Assembly: GCF_963678635.1 (NCBI RefSeq) | Contig: NC_087065.1 | Coordinates: 1-64,000 of the forward strand | DNA: 64,000 nt | From: Symsagittifera roscoffensis | Taxonomy: Eukaryota; Xenacoelomorpha; Acoela; Convolutidae | Direction: 5' to 3' | In this document: one piece after another, positions 32,101 to 45,803 of the stretch | How positions within the stretch are numbered: the stretch's first letter is position 1 | Layout: the number at the start of each line of letters is the position of its first letter | The notes under the pieces: generated by a model | Told to the model about the DNA's origin: nothing | The model's database searches: none | What the model saw: the letters and a program-made list of their open reading frames with translations, nothing else | Program-made: the position numbers and the translations under genes

Positions 32101-34201
32101 CGAAATATCTATCTCTTGATCAAACACTTTGAGATCGAGATCAATCGAAAATATTTGTTCTTTTATTAAACTGTCAACGTCATAGGGACGAGCTCTGTTG
32201 TCGTAATTTCGCTAGTTATAGTTTTTGAATCGATTGTTGAATTTTTTTTCTTCTTGATGCCTAGATCTCCTACTGTAGTTGTCTGAAAATGCTTCTCGAA
32301 TTTGAGGTGGGTTATGATTCTGATACTTTTGATCTCTGTATTTAAAACAAACACTGATAGTTTGACCTTATCTACGACACCACGTTTGATATCGGGTGTA
32401 ATTTTGTTTATTTTTTAGGTTCAATTGGATTATTAGCTGCGTTTTTTATTTGATCTTTCATTAGTCCTGTTAACCCGTTAAGTTGATCATTTTTTACTTC
32501 TATTTCCAATTCATTATCAACACTATTTACCGCGAAACTTAAGTCTTTGATAGCTATATGATCTTCTAATTATTGTCAAGTTACAGGTAAATTCTCAAAC
32601 CGAAAATAATGAGGCGTTTGTTTTAAGCCTGGCGGGGTAAAGCCTCGCACAAAGAATTCCGTTTTCTTTGCTGTTCTTTAATCATCAAAAAATCTTAAAT
32701 TTGGATATCTGCGATCTACTGCTGTGCTTAATCTGTTTATGTAATATTTGATAAAGTCGTCGAGTTGTCTATTTTTGTTTTCCTTTTCTTTGTCTTCTGT
32801 AGTATATGAGTGAGGGAGAGTGGGGGGGGGGGTGCCTGCGGACCCCCATGTATTAATATAGGCTATAGAGTATCCGGTCCGCAGGCTATGTATTAAGATA
32901 GGTTATAGATTTTCCAATGTATTAGGATAGGGATTAGGTTTCCCAATGTATTAAGATACGAGGTTTCAGATGGTAAAATTCAGAAAAATTTTTGGCGCCC
33001 GATCTTACCATGTTTTAAGATAGTGTTTAGATTTCCCATGTAATAAGGTAGTGTATAGATATCCCTATGTATAAGGATTAGAAATTCCTTGTATTAACAT
33101 AGAGAATAGATTTCCCAATGTATTAAGATAGGGAATGGTATGGTTTCAGTGTGATGGTAAGAAAATAGTAAGAAAAAAGAAAAACGGTATTTTTTGGATT
33201 TTGTGTGGAAATGTCTAGTTTTTTCGCAAAATTCTCGGCATGCGTTATGTAATTCTTGAGTGTTACAGGTAGAATGTTCAATGAAGAGAATATGTTTATT
33301 GGTTTATGGTAAGATCATGGTAAGATGTGCAAAAATTTGGAAATGCTTATAAAAAAATTGATATTTTTTCAAAAAACTTCAAAACACGATATGATTTGAT
33401 ATAATTTGACTTAATAACTATTTTGTTAGATGAACCTTTTTTTGAAACTGTACTCAATCTAGCTTAAACTATGCTGAAACCTACTGAAACCTTAAACAAA
33501 TTTCATGTTTTCGGAAAAAATTGCAAAAATTTCAAGTTTTTGGAGAAAACTGCCAAAATTTCAAAGTTTTTGGAAAAATTTCAAGTTCTGAAAAAATTGC
33601 AAAAATTTCAAAGTTTTTGAAACAAACTGCAAATTTTTGGACAGAACTGCGAAAAAATCAAGATTTTGGCTAGTTTTTTGTTGCTTTTGATCTAATTGAA
33701 AAAAAAGTAAATACGTTTAGAGTTTAAAATTAAGCTCAAATTGTATTTCAATTGACATCATAATGAGACACTGATACAAAAACTTTGAATAGACATATGG
33801 AATTTTCCAATTTTTTTCTCACACAAAATTGAAATACGATAAATTTAATTATTATTTGAGTAACAAAGCGGGTTTTATAATGCTCTCAACATTAACAAGA
33901 AAGCTAATAAAAGCTGAATCGAAATTGAAACTTGCGGAAGATAGTGAAAATAACCGTAATTTTTAATAAAGTAAAATAAAAATTATTCAAATTTATCAAA
34001 AATTTTCCATTTACAACCTTTTAATTGGATATTTAACTAATTTTTTGTCGATTTCAGGGAGAATTGAAATAGGACTCTCAAAACAAATGAACATTAAGAG
34101 CAATATTCCATAAAATTTCTAGATTTTTGATCAATGATTAAATTGTGCAACCAAAGTTTGAATTTTGATGTTATAAAATAGTTCAGTAAATTGATTTTTT
34201 T
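29153..34201. repeat. Long array, unit B (5.05 kb, complete)
   Basis: Head-to-tail copy of unit A, nearly identical by eye. Retains the DTG protease triplet (about 31658-31672, minus) that unit A has lost. Confidence 0.85.
31219..32800 (-). pseudogene. LTR-retroelement remnant, unit B
   Basis: Same remnant as in unit A: Gag-like segment near 32.7 kb, zinc-knuckle area near 32.36 kb, DTG near 31.66 kb and RT-palm end at 31219-31413. The short minus-strand frame 32166-32354 is an out-of-frame reading of the Gag/knuckle region. Confidence 0.55.
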
Positions 34202-35459
34202 AACACATATATAACCAACGATTCGTTTTTTTGCGTGTATATATCCAAGCATCTACTTCAAATCTTTAATTTTTCTCGTGACTCATCCTCCTTTTTTCTA
34301 AACTTATTCTGTCTCAAACCATCCAAACTTAAATTTATTTTAATTCAATCATTGGTAAAGGTACTGTTTAAGGAAACTAGGGGAGGAAATAACAAAACCT
34401 AAGAGGAAGCAACAGAATAGGGAGTGTTCTTTTCTATCATTAGTTTTTTGTGACAATTTTGTTTATACAACGTTTGAACCATAAAAAACGCACTAACACC
34501 ATGTTTGAACGTCAACCATCTAGCATTAAACAACACGTTTCAGTGAACTAGTACAACCCAAATTAGCATACTGCAAGCCAAAAACATTGTCCTTACCGGT
34601 AATTTTTTGTTAGTTTCAGGTTTCAGAAGAAAAAAAATTACCTTCTGGTCTCAAAATTTAGCTCCAAATGAATAATTTTGACTTTTAAGAGAAAAGTAAC
34701 GGTGTCAACACACGCCGGGAAAAAAATAAGATTTTGGCTCTTAAGTTAGAATTTTGATTTTATAAATTAGTTCCGTAGTCCTAATTACACTAGACCAGCT
34801 ATCGAAATCAACTTTTTTATTTTTATTTCAGAGTTTGGGAGAGTTTAATTTCTTTTGGTTTCAGATTTCGAAAATTAAATTTAAGATATCCAAATTTAGT
34901 TTTTGCAACGCCCATGCATTAAAAAGCATTAAAAAATTATATTAAAGCTTTTGGGTACATTGAAACATCAAGAAACCCAACCTCTACAGCAATAGTTTTA
35001 GGTTTCAGATTATAATTTTAGTCCCGTAAAACAATTCTTTGATGAAAAAAAACTAAAGCTTTGAGCCAATAATAATCTCAAAAAGCATGTAACTATGTGT
35101 TTAATCATAAAAAGCATCAAATAGGTTTTAGCTAACCGTTTCAGGACCCGAAAAGTCAAAATTCGGAAAAAACTCAAAAAACTTCTCAAATTACTTTTTT
35201 TGCGACTCATTCTTGATAAATTTTGATATAAACCAATTTTAACAAACTTTCAATACCCAAATTTACCTAATCAAATAATTAATTTTGCACAGGAACAAAA
35301 ATTACCGTCACATTTTAATGTCAACACATCCCTAGACCACATTCAAGAGAAAAGACAGAGATGTTCCTTTTTCTTGAACAAAACTTCCATGAACATTGCC
35401 ATGTTCAGTAATTTAGCTTAGGTATCTCGCATCAAAACTTAGATTGACTATCTTGTGTT

Positions 35460-36760
35460 TTTTATGCTTGTGTATTCATTTTTGCTTAAGTTCTTTATCA
35501 TGCCTGAACAATGTTCCTTTTTTGAAACTGTTGTCCGCCGAGGAGCTGGAACTGACACGCGTTGATTTTTGTATTAGAATTATACACGTTTGTCCTTGTA
35601 CAGTATCTACTATAATTGATAATCAAGGACGCTAATTTTATTTTTGTCTCCGACTGGATCTTGATAAAGTTTAGTTTCCATTGTGAAATTTTATCTTGTG
35701 GAGACTGTTTTTGTTTGAAGTAAATTCTTTGCCTTCACCATCATTAAAACAATCATGAGTATGAATAACACTAAATTGCACTTTAATATTTCTTTTTCGG
35801 CTATTTTCCCTAGTAGATGTTTTTAAATCACCTAGGGAGCTTGTTTGGTTATTGTATGATGGGAATTCATTTTCTTGGGATCTGTATTGGCACTGGTTTC
35901 TAAATTTGTCTTGTGAAAAAGATCTCTTGTTTTTTTCTTTTGGTCAAAAAATGACTTCTGTTCCTCTTTTGTTTATTTTTATTTGAATAATTAATAGACA
36001 AGTTTTGACGATTGGGGTTGATTTGGTCAACTAATCAATTATCGAAATATCTGTCTCTTGATCAAACACTTTGAGATCGAGATCAATCGAAAATATTTGT
36101 TCTTTTATTAAACTGTCAACGTCATAGGGACGAGCTCTGTTGTCGTAATTTCGCTAGTTATAGTTTTTGAATCGATTGTTGAATTTTTTTTCTTCTTGAT
36201 GCCTAGATCTCCTACTGTAGTTGTCTGAAAATGCTTCTCGAATTTGAGGTGGGTTATGATTCTGATACTTTTGATCTCTGTATTTAAAACAAACACTGAT
36301 AGTTTGACCTTATCTACGACACCACGTTTGATATCGGGTGTAATTTTGTTTATTTTTTAGGTTCAATTGGATTATTAGCTGCGTTTTTTATTTGATCTTT
36401 CATTAGTCCTGTTAACCCGTTAAGTTGATCATTTATTACTTCTATTTCCAATTCATTATCAACACTATTTACCGCGAAACTTAAGTCTTTGATAGCTATA
36501 TGATCTTCTAATTATTGTCAAGTTACAGGTAAATTCTCAAACCGAAAATAATGAGCCGTTTGTTTTAAGCCTGGCGGGGTAAAGCCTCGCACAAAGAATT
36601 CCGTTTTCTTTGCTGTTCTTTAATCATCAAAAAATCTTAAATTTGGATATCTGCGATCTACTGCTGTGCTTAATCTGTTTATGTAATATTTGATAAAGTC
36701 GTCGAGTTGTCTAATTTTGTTTTCCTTTTCTTTGTCTTCTGTAGTATATGAGTGAGGGAG
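35460..36760 (-). pseudogene. LTR-retroelement remnant, unit C (RT end deleted)
   Basis: Keeps Gag-like and knuckle regions and the protease-like area (DTV). The RT-palm fragment present in A, B and D is removed by the deletion at about 35452. Confidence 0.5.
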
Positions 36761-38269
36761 AGTGGGGGGGGGGGGGGGGTGCCTGCGGACCCCCATGTAT
36801 TAACATAGGCTATAGAGTATCCGGTCCGCAGGCTATGTATTAAGATAGGTTATAGATTTTCCAATGTATTAGGATAGGGATGAGGTTTCCCAATGTATTA
36901 AGATACGAGGTTTCAGATGGTAAGTTTGAGAAAAGTTTTTGGCGCCCGATCTTACCATGTTTTAAGATAGTGTTTAGATTTCCCATGTATCAAGATAGTA
37001 TATAGATATCCCTATGTATAAGGATTAGAAATTCCTTGTATTAACACATGGAATAGATTTCCCAATGTATTAAGATAGGAAATGGTAAGGTTTCAGTGTG
37101 ATGGTAAGAAAATAGTAAGAAAAACGGTATTTTTTGGATTTTGTGTGGAAATGTCTAGTTTTTTTCGCAAAAATCTCGGCATGCGTTATGAAATTCTTGA
37201 GTGTTACATGTAGAATTAGCAATGAAGATAATATGTTTATTGGTTTATGGTGAGTCCATGGTAAGATGTGCAAAAATTCGGAAATGCCTATAAAAAAATT
37301 GATATTTTTTCAAAAAACTTCAGTACACGATATGATTTGATATAATTTGACTTAATAACTATTTTATTAGATGATCCTTTTTTTGAAACTGTACTCAATC
37401 TAGCTTAAACTATGCTGAAACCTACTGAAACCTTATAAAAATTTCAAGTTTTTGGAAAAAATTGCAAAAATTTCAAGTTTTTGGAGAAAACTGCCAAAAT
37501 TTCAAAGTTTTTGGAAAAAGTTCAAGTTCTGAAAAAATTGCAAAAATTTCAAAGTTTTTGGAACAAACTGCAAATTTTTGGAAAGAACTGCAAAAATATC
37601 AAGATTTTGGCTAGTTTTTTGTTGCTTCTGATCTAATTGAAAAAAAGTAAATACGTTTAGAGTTTAAAATTAAGCTCAAATTGTATTTCAATTGGCATCA
37701 TGTTGAGACACTGATACAAAAACTTTGAATAGACATATGGAAAACAAAAAATTGAAAAACGATGAATTTAAGCATTATTTGAGTAACAAAGCGGGTTATA
37801 TAAGGCTCTCAACATTAACAAGAAAGCTCATAAAAGCTGAATCGAAATTGAAACTTGTAGAAGATAGTGAAAATAACCGTAATTTTTAAGAAAATAGAAT
37901 AAAAATTATTCAAATTTATCAAAAATTTTCCATTTACAACCTTTTAATTGGATATTTAACTAATTTTTTGCCCAATTCAGGGAGAATTGAAATAGGACTC
38001 TCAAAACATATGAACATTAAGAGCAATATTCCATAAAATTTCTAGATTTTTGCTCAATGATTAACCCAAATTTGTGCAAAAATTACAAATTCAGAGAAGT
38101 TATTCACCTTAATAGTACAGAATTTCAGATCAATGATGAAAAATGAACAGTTAATAGCTAAAATTGACTAAAAACGAGATAAATTTTTCTTAAAAATTTA
38201 TTCGATATTTGCTCAATTTCAACAAAATCTTCTTCATAAGTGATGATTATCTCTCTGTTGCTTCTGCAA

Positions 38270-39840
38270 CATAATTTCACAATTTTCCGTAGAAATGTTC
38301 GATTCTTAAAGGTTATTCTTACTTTCGGCTTAAAACATGATTCCGCTATTTAACACACTTTGCAAAAAAATTTAGTCAGAACTGGAGAATTTAGGCGGAA
38401 AATAGTATCAATCGAACGAACAATTTGCTAGCAGAGATGAAATTAGAACTGATACCGTCTGATTATTTTGATAAAAAATGTAAATGTCTGCCTCAAGTTT
38501 CCCTTGTTAGGTGCTACAGTAAACTATTTAAGCAAAAAAACAACTTTTGGGATAAATATCTATCACTTTTCTGGAAAAATAGTCATTTTTTCATGATTTT
38601 CTGTTGAAATGCTCCATGCTTTAAGGTTATTCCTGCTTTCTGCTTAATGCATGTTTTCGCTTTTGAACACATTTTGCAAGAAAATTTAGTCAGAACTGGA
38701 GAATTTAAGAGAAAAATGGTATCAATTGAACGAACATTTTGCTGGCAAAGATGAAATTAGAACTGATACCGTCTGATTATTTTGATAAAAAATGTAAATG
38801 TCTGCCTCAAGTTTCCCTTGTTAGGTGCTACAGTAAACTATTTAAGCAAAAAAACAACTTTTGGGATAAATATCTATCACTTTTCTGGAAAAATAGTCAT
38901 TTTTTCATGATTTTCTGTTGAAATGCTCCATGCTTTAAGGTTATTCCTGCTTTCTGCTTAATGCATGTTTTCGCTTTTGAACACATTTTGCAAGAAAATT
39001 TAGTCAGAACTGGAGAATTTAAGAGAAAAATGGTATCAATTGAACGAACATTTTGCTGGCAAAGATGAAATTAGAACTGATACCGTCTGATTATTATGAT
39101 AAAAATTGTAAATTTCTTCCTCAAGTTTCCCTTTTTAGGTGCTACAGTAAACTATTTAAGCAAAAATACAACTTATGGGATCAATATTTATCACTTTTCT
39201 GGAAAAAAAGTCCATTTTTTGTAATTTTCTGTTGAAATGCTCTATGTTTTAAGGTTTTCCTTGCTTTCTGCTTAATGCATGTTTTCGCTATTGAACACAT
39301 TTTGCAAGAAAATTTAGTCAGAACTGGAGAATTTAGGAGAAAAATGGTATCACTTGAACGAACAATTTGCTGGCAAAGATGAAATTAGAACTGATACCGT
39401 CTGATTATTATGATAAAAATTGTAAATGTCTTCCTCAAGTTTCCCTTTTTAGGTGCTATAGTAAACTATTTAAGCAAAAATACAACTTATGAGATCAATA
39501 TTTATCACTTTTCTGGAAAAAAAGTCAATTTTTTATGTTTTTCTTTTGAAATGCTCTATGTTTTAAGGTTTTCCTTGCTTTCTGCTTAATGCATGTTTTC
39601 GCTATTGAACACACTTTGCAAGAAAATCTAGTCAGAACTGGAGAATTTAGGAGTAAAATAGTATCAATTGAACAAACAATTTGCTAGCAGATATGAAATT
39701 AGAATTGACACCATCTAATTATTATGATAAAAATTGTAATTGTCTTCCTCAAAGTTGTCTTGATGGGTGCTAGACTAACTTATTTCAGCAAAATTACAAT
39801 TTTTGTGTCAATAACTATCACTTTTGTTGCAAAATAAATT
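38270..39840. repeat. 314-bp tandem repeat, five copies
   Basis: The word TTGCT(A/G)GCA(G/A)AGATGAAATTAGAA begins units with its GCT at 38427, 38741, 39055, 39369 and 39683, exactly 314 bp apart. The first two full units are almost identical and the last is most diverged. A 60-codon plus-strand frame recurs in the first three (38425, 38739, 39053) but is lost in the others, so it is not called a gene. Unit E keeps only two copies (48495, 48808). Confidence 0.85.
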
Positions 39841-41330
39841 TTAAATACCTTTTTTTTCTTAATTAAAAGGGAACTTTTCTCAAAAATATCCAATTGAGAA
39901 AGAATCGGTGCTGGTTCAAACATTCGAAAAAATATGTAAAAAATGAGAATATAAATGTGTTTTTACAATTTAAGAACAAATTAGGAGCAGCTCTATTAGT
40001 TATATTCTGAAAACCTCCGGAAATACGCAAGGGAACCTAGTTCCTAACATCTACAATATCTAAAAACTTCTAAAAGAGCGCGTCTCAAAAAATGATTCAG
40101 CAAAGGAAATCATGGGGGAAAACTGGAACAATTGTGTAATTTTCGGATTTTTATTAAGCAAAAGAAAACTCTATATAGTTTAAAAAAAAAAGAAATCTAG
40201 ATCTTGAAAACTGTTTTTGCTTTATGCTTCATGTATCTTCTTCGAAAAGATGTCGGATTGAGTTTGCTTTACAAACACTATCCTCAAAACATCTGATTTT
40301 TCATAAAAAGTTACCTTATGTATCAAAAGATAACAAACTTTTCTAATGAATTACACATAAATACCAATCTCTGACACTTTTTATGTCGGAGTTTCTCTCA
40401 AAATATGGTTTATAAGCTAAATTTTAGTAAAATTATGTCAAAACTCTTAATGAATTAAATCGAATTTCTATCTCATTTTCTCAGTTTCTTCTTCATCTTC
40501 TATCTATCAGGTTAATCCAATTTGAACAAAAATTACTTAAAAATTGAACTTTTGATGGAAAAATGTATCGTTTCAACGACCGTTCAACAGTCCGAAGCTG
40601 AAAAAATACCACGAATCCTTTGCTAAACGTCTTTAAATGATTTTCTCTATTTGATAATTTTATATTGCTGTTTCAACTCTGAATTTCTATTTTGAAGTAA
40701 ATTTTGGGTTGAGAATGATGTATACTAGTATCTTGAAATTTTCAAATGTTAGCAAAACATACAGTTTCAAGGTCAGTTATCAATTCTTTTTCTGAAACGT
40801 AGAAAAAAGCTGAAAAAACCTTAATTCTTAATAAATCAATCCCCAATATCTGCTACGCACTACTCTATGATTACTTTTACAACCACTAAGCAAGGAAAAC
40901 TTTAAATTGGTTACAAGGCAAAATCTTTCAATTAATCAATGTTTTATAAATATCCAGTTTTTTATTGTATTACAACAAATTCTGAAGCACTCATTAGCGT
41001 ATGTGATTCGCGTTTACTACAAATTTATCGCAACAAAATCTCCACAAGCTTGCGATCAATGGATTTTTTACTGTAGTTTAAAGATTTTCGGATTGATTTC
41101 CGTCGAAAGTTTCACAACAATTTGAATTCGATTGTTGCTGGTATTACCATCAATCAGAACCTTTGAGTATGACAGAACAAGAATAATGACAAAAAATTGT
41201 AAAAATTTTACTAAAAATTTTTCAGATATAGCGTATAGACTTTTCAGACTCAGTAAAAATTATCCTTCAAAGTACTTTCTACTATGTTTTTCTTAAAAAT
41301 ATATCAGTGTTACCTTCTCTTGGAGTGTTT
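39841..41330. other. AT-rich spacer of unit C, no recognised gene
   Basis: Shared with 48.95-50.25 kb of unit E at high identity. A 72-codon frame (40907-41125; copy 50032-50250) exists in both only because the DNA is duplicated; it begins at TTG and shows no motif. Confidence 0.5.
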
Positions 41331-41526
41331 TTTGAGACTGCCGAGCCCATAATTTAACATTATATTGACACTGCTTCATCTTGATATGATTAGTAAGTTC
41401 CTCGCTGCTAAATGTATAAAAGTTACAATTGGAACACTTTAAAACGTCACAGTGCTTTCGATATGTTGACGCATCGTTACGTGTGTATTCTCTTCCACAT
41501 TCAAGACATGCAATTCTTTTGTTTCT
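41330..41526 (-). pseudogene. Zinc-finger gene fragment, unit C
   Basis: Minus-strand fragment of the C2HC zinc-finger gene at 50418-50666. The start codon is lost (homology begins after the LN of MPLLN) and the first finger has lost a zinc ligand (His to Tyr in the RHRKHC motif). The second finger CSNCNFYTF is intact. Confidence 0.7.
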
Positions 41527-44500
41527 ATTAAGGAAATATCAAAACCTAAGAGGAAGCAACAGAATAGGGAGTGTTCTTTTCTATCATTAGTTTTTTGTGA
41601 CAGTTTTGTTTATACAACGTTTGAACCAAAAAAAAACGCACTAACACCATGTTTGAACGTCAACCATCTAGCATTAAACAACACGTTTCCGTGAACTAGT
41701 ACAACCCAAATTAGCATACCGCAAGCCAAAAACCTTGTCCTTACCGGTAATTTTTGGTTAGTTTCAGGTTTCAGAAGAAAAAAAATTACCTTCTGGTCTC
41801 AAAATTTAGCTCCAAATGGATAATTTTGACTTTAAAGAGAAAAGAAACGGTGTCAACACACGCCGGATAAAAATTAAGATTTTGGCTCTTAAGGCTGAAA
41901 TGTTTCAGAATTAGTGTTTTTGATATCAGGCACAAAAACCCTGCTTCCAAGTCAAAACTTGAAGAAGTTTAGGAAGAAAATAGGAATCCTTATTCACTAA
42001 CCAATTTTTAAACTCACAAAACTTCCAGCGGTTGTTAGTTTGAGCACTCAACTTTATAGTTTTAGTCCACTAAAATTGACATTTCAGTCTAAATTTTTGA
42101 TTTCCGGCAATTTTATTGCTGAAATATACATTATTAAAGGTCCCAGCCTAGGTTTTTTTTCAAAAATCTAAAACCAATAGATAATACTATAATTTCAATT
42201 CTAGAAAGGTTGAGTTTTTGCACCAAAAATTCAAATTTCTGCAATCAAAGTTAGAATTTTGATTTTATAAATTAGTTCCGTAGTCCTAATTACACTAGAC
42301 CAGCTATCAAAATCAACTTTTTTTTTTTTATTTCAGAGTTTGGGAGAGTTTAAGTTCTTTTGGTTTCAGATTTCGAAAATTAAATTTAAGATATCCAAAT
42401 TTAGTTTTTGCAACGCCCATGCATCAAAAAGCATTTAAAAATTATATTAAAGCTTTTGGGTACATTGAAACATCAAGAAACCCAACCTCTACAGCAATAG
42501 TTTTAGGTTTCAGATTATAATTTTAGTCCCGTAAAACAATTCTTTGATTAAAAAAACTAAAGCTTTGAGCCAATAATAATCTCAAAAAGCATGTAACTAT
42601 GTGTTTAATCATGAAAAGCATCAAATAGGTATTAGCTAACCGTTTCAGGACCCGAAAAGTAAAAATTCGGAAAAAACTCAAAAAACTTCTCAAATTACTT
42701 TTTTTGCGACTCGTTCTTGATAAATTTTGATATGAACCAATTTTAACAAACTTTCAATACCCAAATTTACCTAATCAAATAATTAATTTTGCACAGGAAC
42801 AAAAATTACCGTCACATTTTAATGTCAACACATCCCTAGACCACATTCAAGAGAAAAGACAGAGATGTTCCTTTTTCTTGAACAAAACTTCCATGAACAT
42901 TGCCATGTTCAGTAATTTAGCTTAGGTATCTCGCATCAAAACTTAGATTGACTATTTTCACCTTTGGTTGTTTTATACTTAGAATTATTAAATCTGATGT
43001 CGTCTTAATTTTACTTCCGATTTCTCTAATCATTGCTGCTTTGTATAGTTGGTCTAGTGAGTGATTAAAATTTTCTTGTTAGTGAAATGAAACTCTGTGT
43101 GGTCTAGTCAATACAGAGTTTGGTAATTGTGTTTTTGTTAGGCCTCCGTCAAATTTGTGTTGTGAATGTACATCTTTATACTGTTATAATTTTCCCCTAG
43201 ATCTTGTAGTTGATCTTGATTTTTATCAGAATAAGTGAAATCTAATTTTTTGAAAAATTTTTTTGTTTGCTGTCAAATGATTTTTTATGGATTTCTTGAT
43301 TTTTTTAAAGAGAATTTTCTTTATAGCTTAACTCTGATTTGGGTTGTAAATCTCTTAAATCTTTGCTAACATCTCAAAATCTGGTTCTATCTTGTCTTAA
43401 TTAGTATAATCTAGTTCTATTTGTTTCAAAGTGTTTCTTATAATCTTTTTTGTTAGTTGTACCAGTTGACTCACTTTTGAAAGTTGGTTGATTCTTAATT
43501 GTTTGGTGACATGAAACAAATGATCAAGATGTTCCTTTTTCTTGGACACAACTTCCATAAAAACAATTTCATCTGCAACGATGTAGCTTGTTTTTGAATC
43601 AGTTTTCATGTGTTCAGACTTTTAGACCATTGTACTTTAGAAAAAATGACTTTCGATTATTTAGAATTATTTAACACTATAGGCAGAATTTTTTCGTCAT
43701 GATTACAGAATTTTTTATGCTTGTGTATTTATTTTTGTTTAAGTTCTTTATCATGTCTGAACAATGTTCCTTTTTTGAAACTGTTGTCCGCCGAGGAGCT
43801 GGAACTGACACGCGTTGATTTTTGTGCTAGAATTATACACGTTTGTCCTTGTCCAGTATCTACTATAATTGATAATCAAGGACGCTAATTTTATTTTTGT
43901 CTCCGACTGGATCTTGATAAAAATTAGTTTCCATTGTGAAATTTTATCTTGTGGAGACTGTTTTTGTTTGAAGTAAATTCTTTGCCTTCACCATCATTAA
44001 AACAATCATGAGTGTGAATAACACTAAATTGCACTTTAGGATTTCTTTCTCGGCTATTTTCCCTAGTAAATGTTTTTAAATCACCTAGGGAGCTTGTTTG
44101 GTTATTGTATGATGGAATTCATTTTCTTGGGATCTGTATTGACACTGGTTTCTAAATTTGTCTTGTGAAAAAGTTCTCTTGTTTTTTTCTTTTGGTCAAA
44201 AAATGACTTCTGTTCCTCTTTTGTTTATTTTTATTTGAATATTTAATAGACAAGTTTTGACGATTGTGGTTGATTTGGTCAACTAATCAATTATCGAAAT
44301 ATCTATCTCTTGATCAAACACTTTGAGATCGAGATCAATCGAAAAAATTTGTTCTTTTATTAAACTGTCAACGTCATAGGGACGAGCTCTGTTGTCGTAA
44401 TTTCACTAGTTATAGTTTTTGAATCGATTGTTGAAATTTTTTTCTTCTTGATGCCTAGATCTCCTACTGTAGTTGTCTGAAAATGCTTCTCGAATTTGAG

Positions 44501-45136
44501 ATGGGTTTTGATTCTGATGCTTGTGATCTCTGTATTTAAAACAAACACTGATAGTACGACCTTATCTACGACACCACGTTTGATATCGGGTGTAGTTTTG
44601 TTTATTTTTTAGGTTCAATTGGATTATTAGCTGCGTTTTTTATTTGATCTTTCATTAGTCCTGTTAACCCGTTAAGTTGATCATTTATTACTTCTGTTTC
44701 CAATTCATTATCAACACTATTTACCGCGAAACTTAAGTCTTTGATAGCTATATGATCTTCTAATTATTGTCAAGTTACAGGTAAATTCTCAAACCGAAAA
44801 TAATGAGCCGTTTGTTTTAAGCCTGGCGGGGTAAAGCCTCGCACAAAGAATTCCGTTTTCTTTGCTGTTCTTTAATCATCAAAAAATCTTAAATTTGGAT
44901 ATCTGCGATCTACTGGCGTGCTTAATCTGTTTATGTAATATTTGATCAGGTCGTCGAGTTGTCTATTATATTGACACTGCTTCATCTTGATATGATTAGT
45001 AAGTTCCTCGCTGCTAAATGTATAAAAGTTACAATTGGAACACTTTAAAACGTCACAGTGCTTTCGACGTCTTGACGCATCGTTACGTGTGTATTCTCTT
45101 CCACCTTCAAGACATGCAATTTTTTTGTTTCTATTA
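41527..45136. repeat. Long array, unit D (truncated)
   Basis: Starts at the microhomology TTAAGGAAA where the zinc-finger fragment of unit C meets the AACAAAACCTAAGAGG segment. It ends after the gag-like segment, which is joined at about 44967 to a second zinc-finger fragment. The hairpin module and the 314-bp array are missing. Confidence 0.75.
43397..44966 (-). pseudogene. LTR-retroelement remnant, unit D
   Basis: RT-palm end at 43397-43609 (DEIVFMEVVSKKKEHLDHLF), DTG area near 43.85 kb, zinc-knuckle area near 44.55 kb, Gag-like segment up to about 44966 where it is fused to a zinc-finger fragment. Confidence 0.55.
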
Positions 45137-45165
45137 AGGAAATAACAAAACCTAAGAGGAAGCAA
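44872..45165 (-). pseudogene. Zinc-finger/Gag chimeric open frame, unit D/E junction
   Basis: One 97-codon minus-strand frame made of repeat debris: an unrelated start (MLPLRFCYFL from the flank), the zinc-finger segment with a mutated first finger (CLEGGREY instead of CLECGREY, and RRRKHC), and from QLDDLIKYY onward the Gag-like segment of the retroelement remnant. The fusion point is near 44967. An accidental in-frame fusion, probably not expressed. Confidence 0.65.
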
Positions 45166-45803
45166 CAGAATAGGGAGTGTTCTTTTCTATCATTAGTTTT
45201 TTGTGACAGTTTTGTTTATACAACGTTTGAACCAAAAAAAAACGCACTAACACCATGTTTGAACGTCAACCATCTAGCATTAAACAACACGTTTCAGTGA
45301 ACTAGTACAACCCAAATTAGCATACCGCAAGCCAAAAATCTTGTTCTTACCGGTAATTTTTTGTTAGTTTCAGGTTTCAGAAGAAAAACAATTACCTTCT
45401 GGTCTCAAAATTTAGCTCCAAATGAATAATTTTGACTTTTAAGAGAAAAGTAACGGTGTCAACACACGCCGGAAAAAAGTTAAGATATTGGCTCTTAAGG
45501 CTGAAATGTATGTTTCAGAATTAGTGTTTTTGATATCAGGCACAAAAACCCTGCTTCCAAGTCAAAACTTGGAGAAGTTTACGAAGAAAATAGGAATCCT
45601 TATTCACTAATCAATTTTTAAACTCACAAAACTTCCAGCGGTTGTTAGTTTGAGCCCTCAATTTTATAGTTTTAGTCCACTAAAATTGACATTTCAGTCT
45701 AAATTTTTAATTTCCGGCAATTTTATTGCTGGAATATACATTATTAAAGGTCCCAGCCTAGGTATTTTTCAAAAATCTAAAACCAATAGATAATACTATA
45801 ATT

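Larger units (their letters stand above)
34202..41526. repeat. Long array, unit C (two internal deletions, extended right side)
   Basis: Starts like A and B. It has a deletion near 34745 (sequence jumps from TTTTGGCTCTTAAG to TTAGAATTTTGAT) and another near 35452. After about 38060 it continues into 3.4 kb that A and B lack: the 314-bp tandem array, AT-rich spacer and a zinc-finger gene fragment at its end. The same extension is seen in unit E (48.1-50.7 kb), so it belongs to the original unit and was lost from A and B. Confidence 0.75.

Noticed and set aside
32166-32354. 62-codon minus-strand frame repeated at 36108, 44360 and 46166
   Set aside because: Out-of-frame reading of the Gag/zinc-knuckle remnant in the array units; the better frame shows the knuckle-like pattern.
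38425-39235. Three copies of a 60-codon frame in the 314-bp repeat
   Set aside because: Not kept in the other units; no motif; conservation is explained by recent tandem duplication.
40907-41125. 72-codon frame conserved at 50032-50250
   Set aside because: All surrounding DNA is equally conserved because the unit is duplicated; the start is TTG and no domain is visible.
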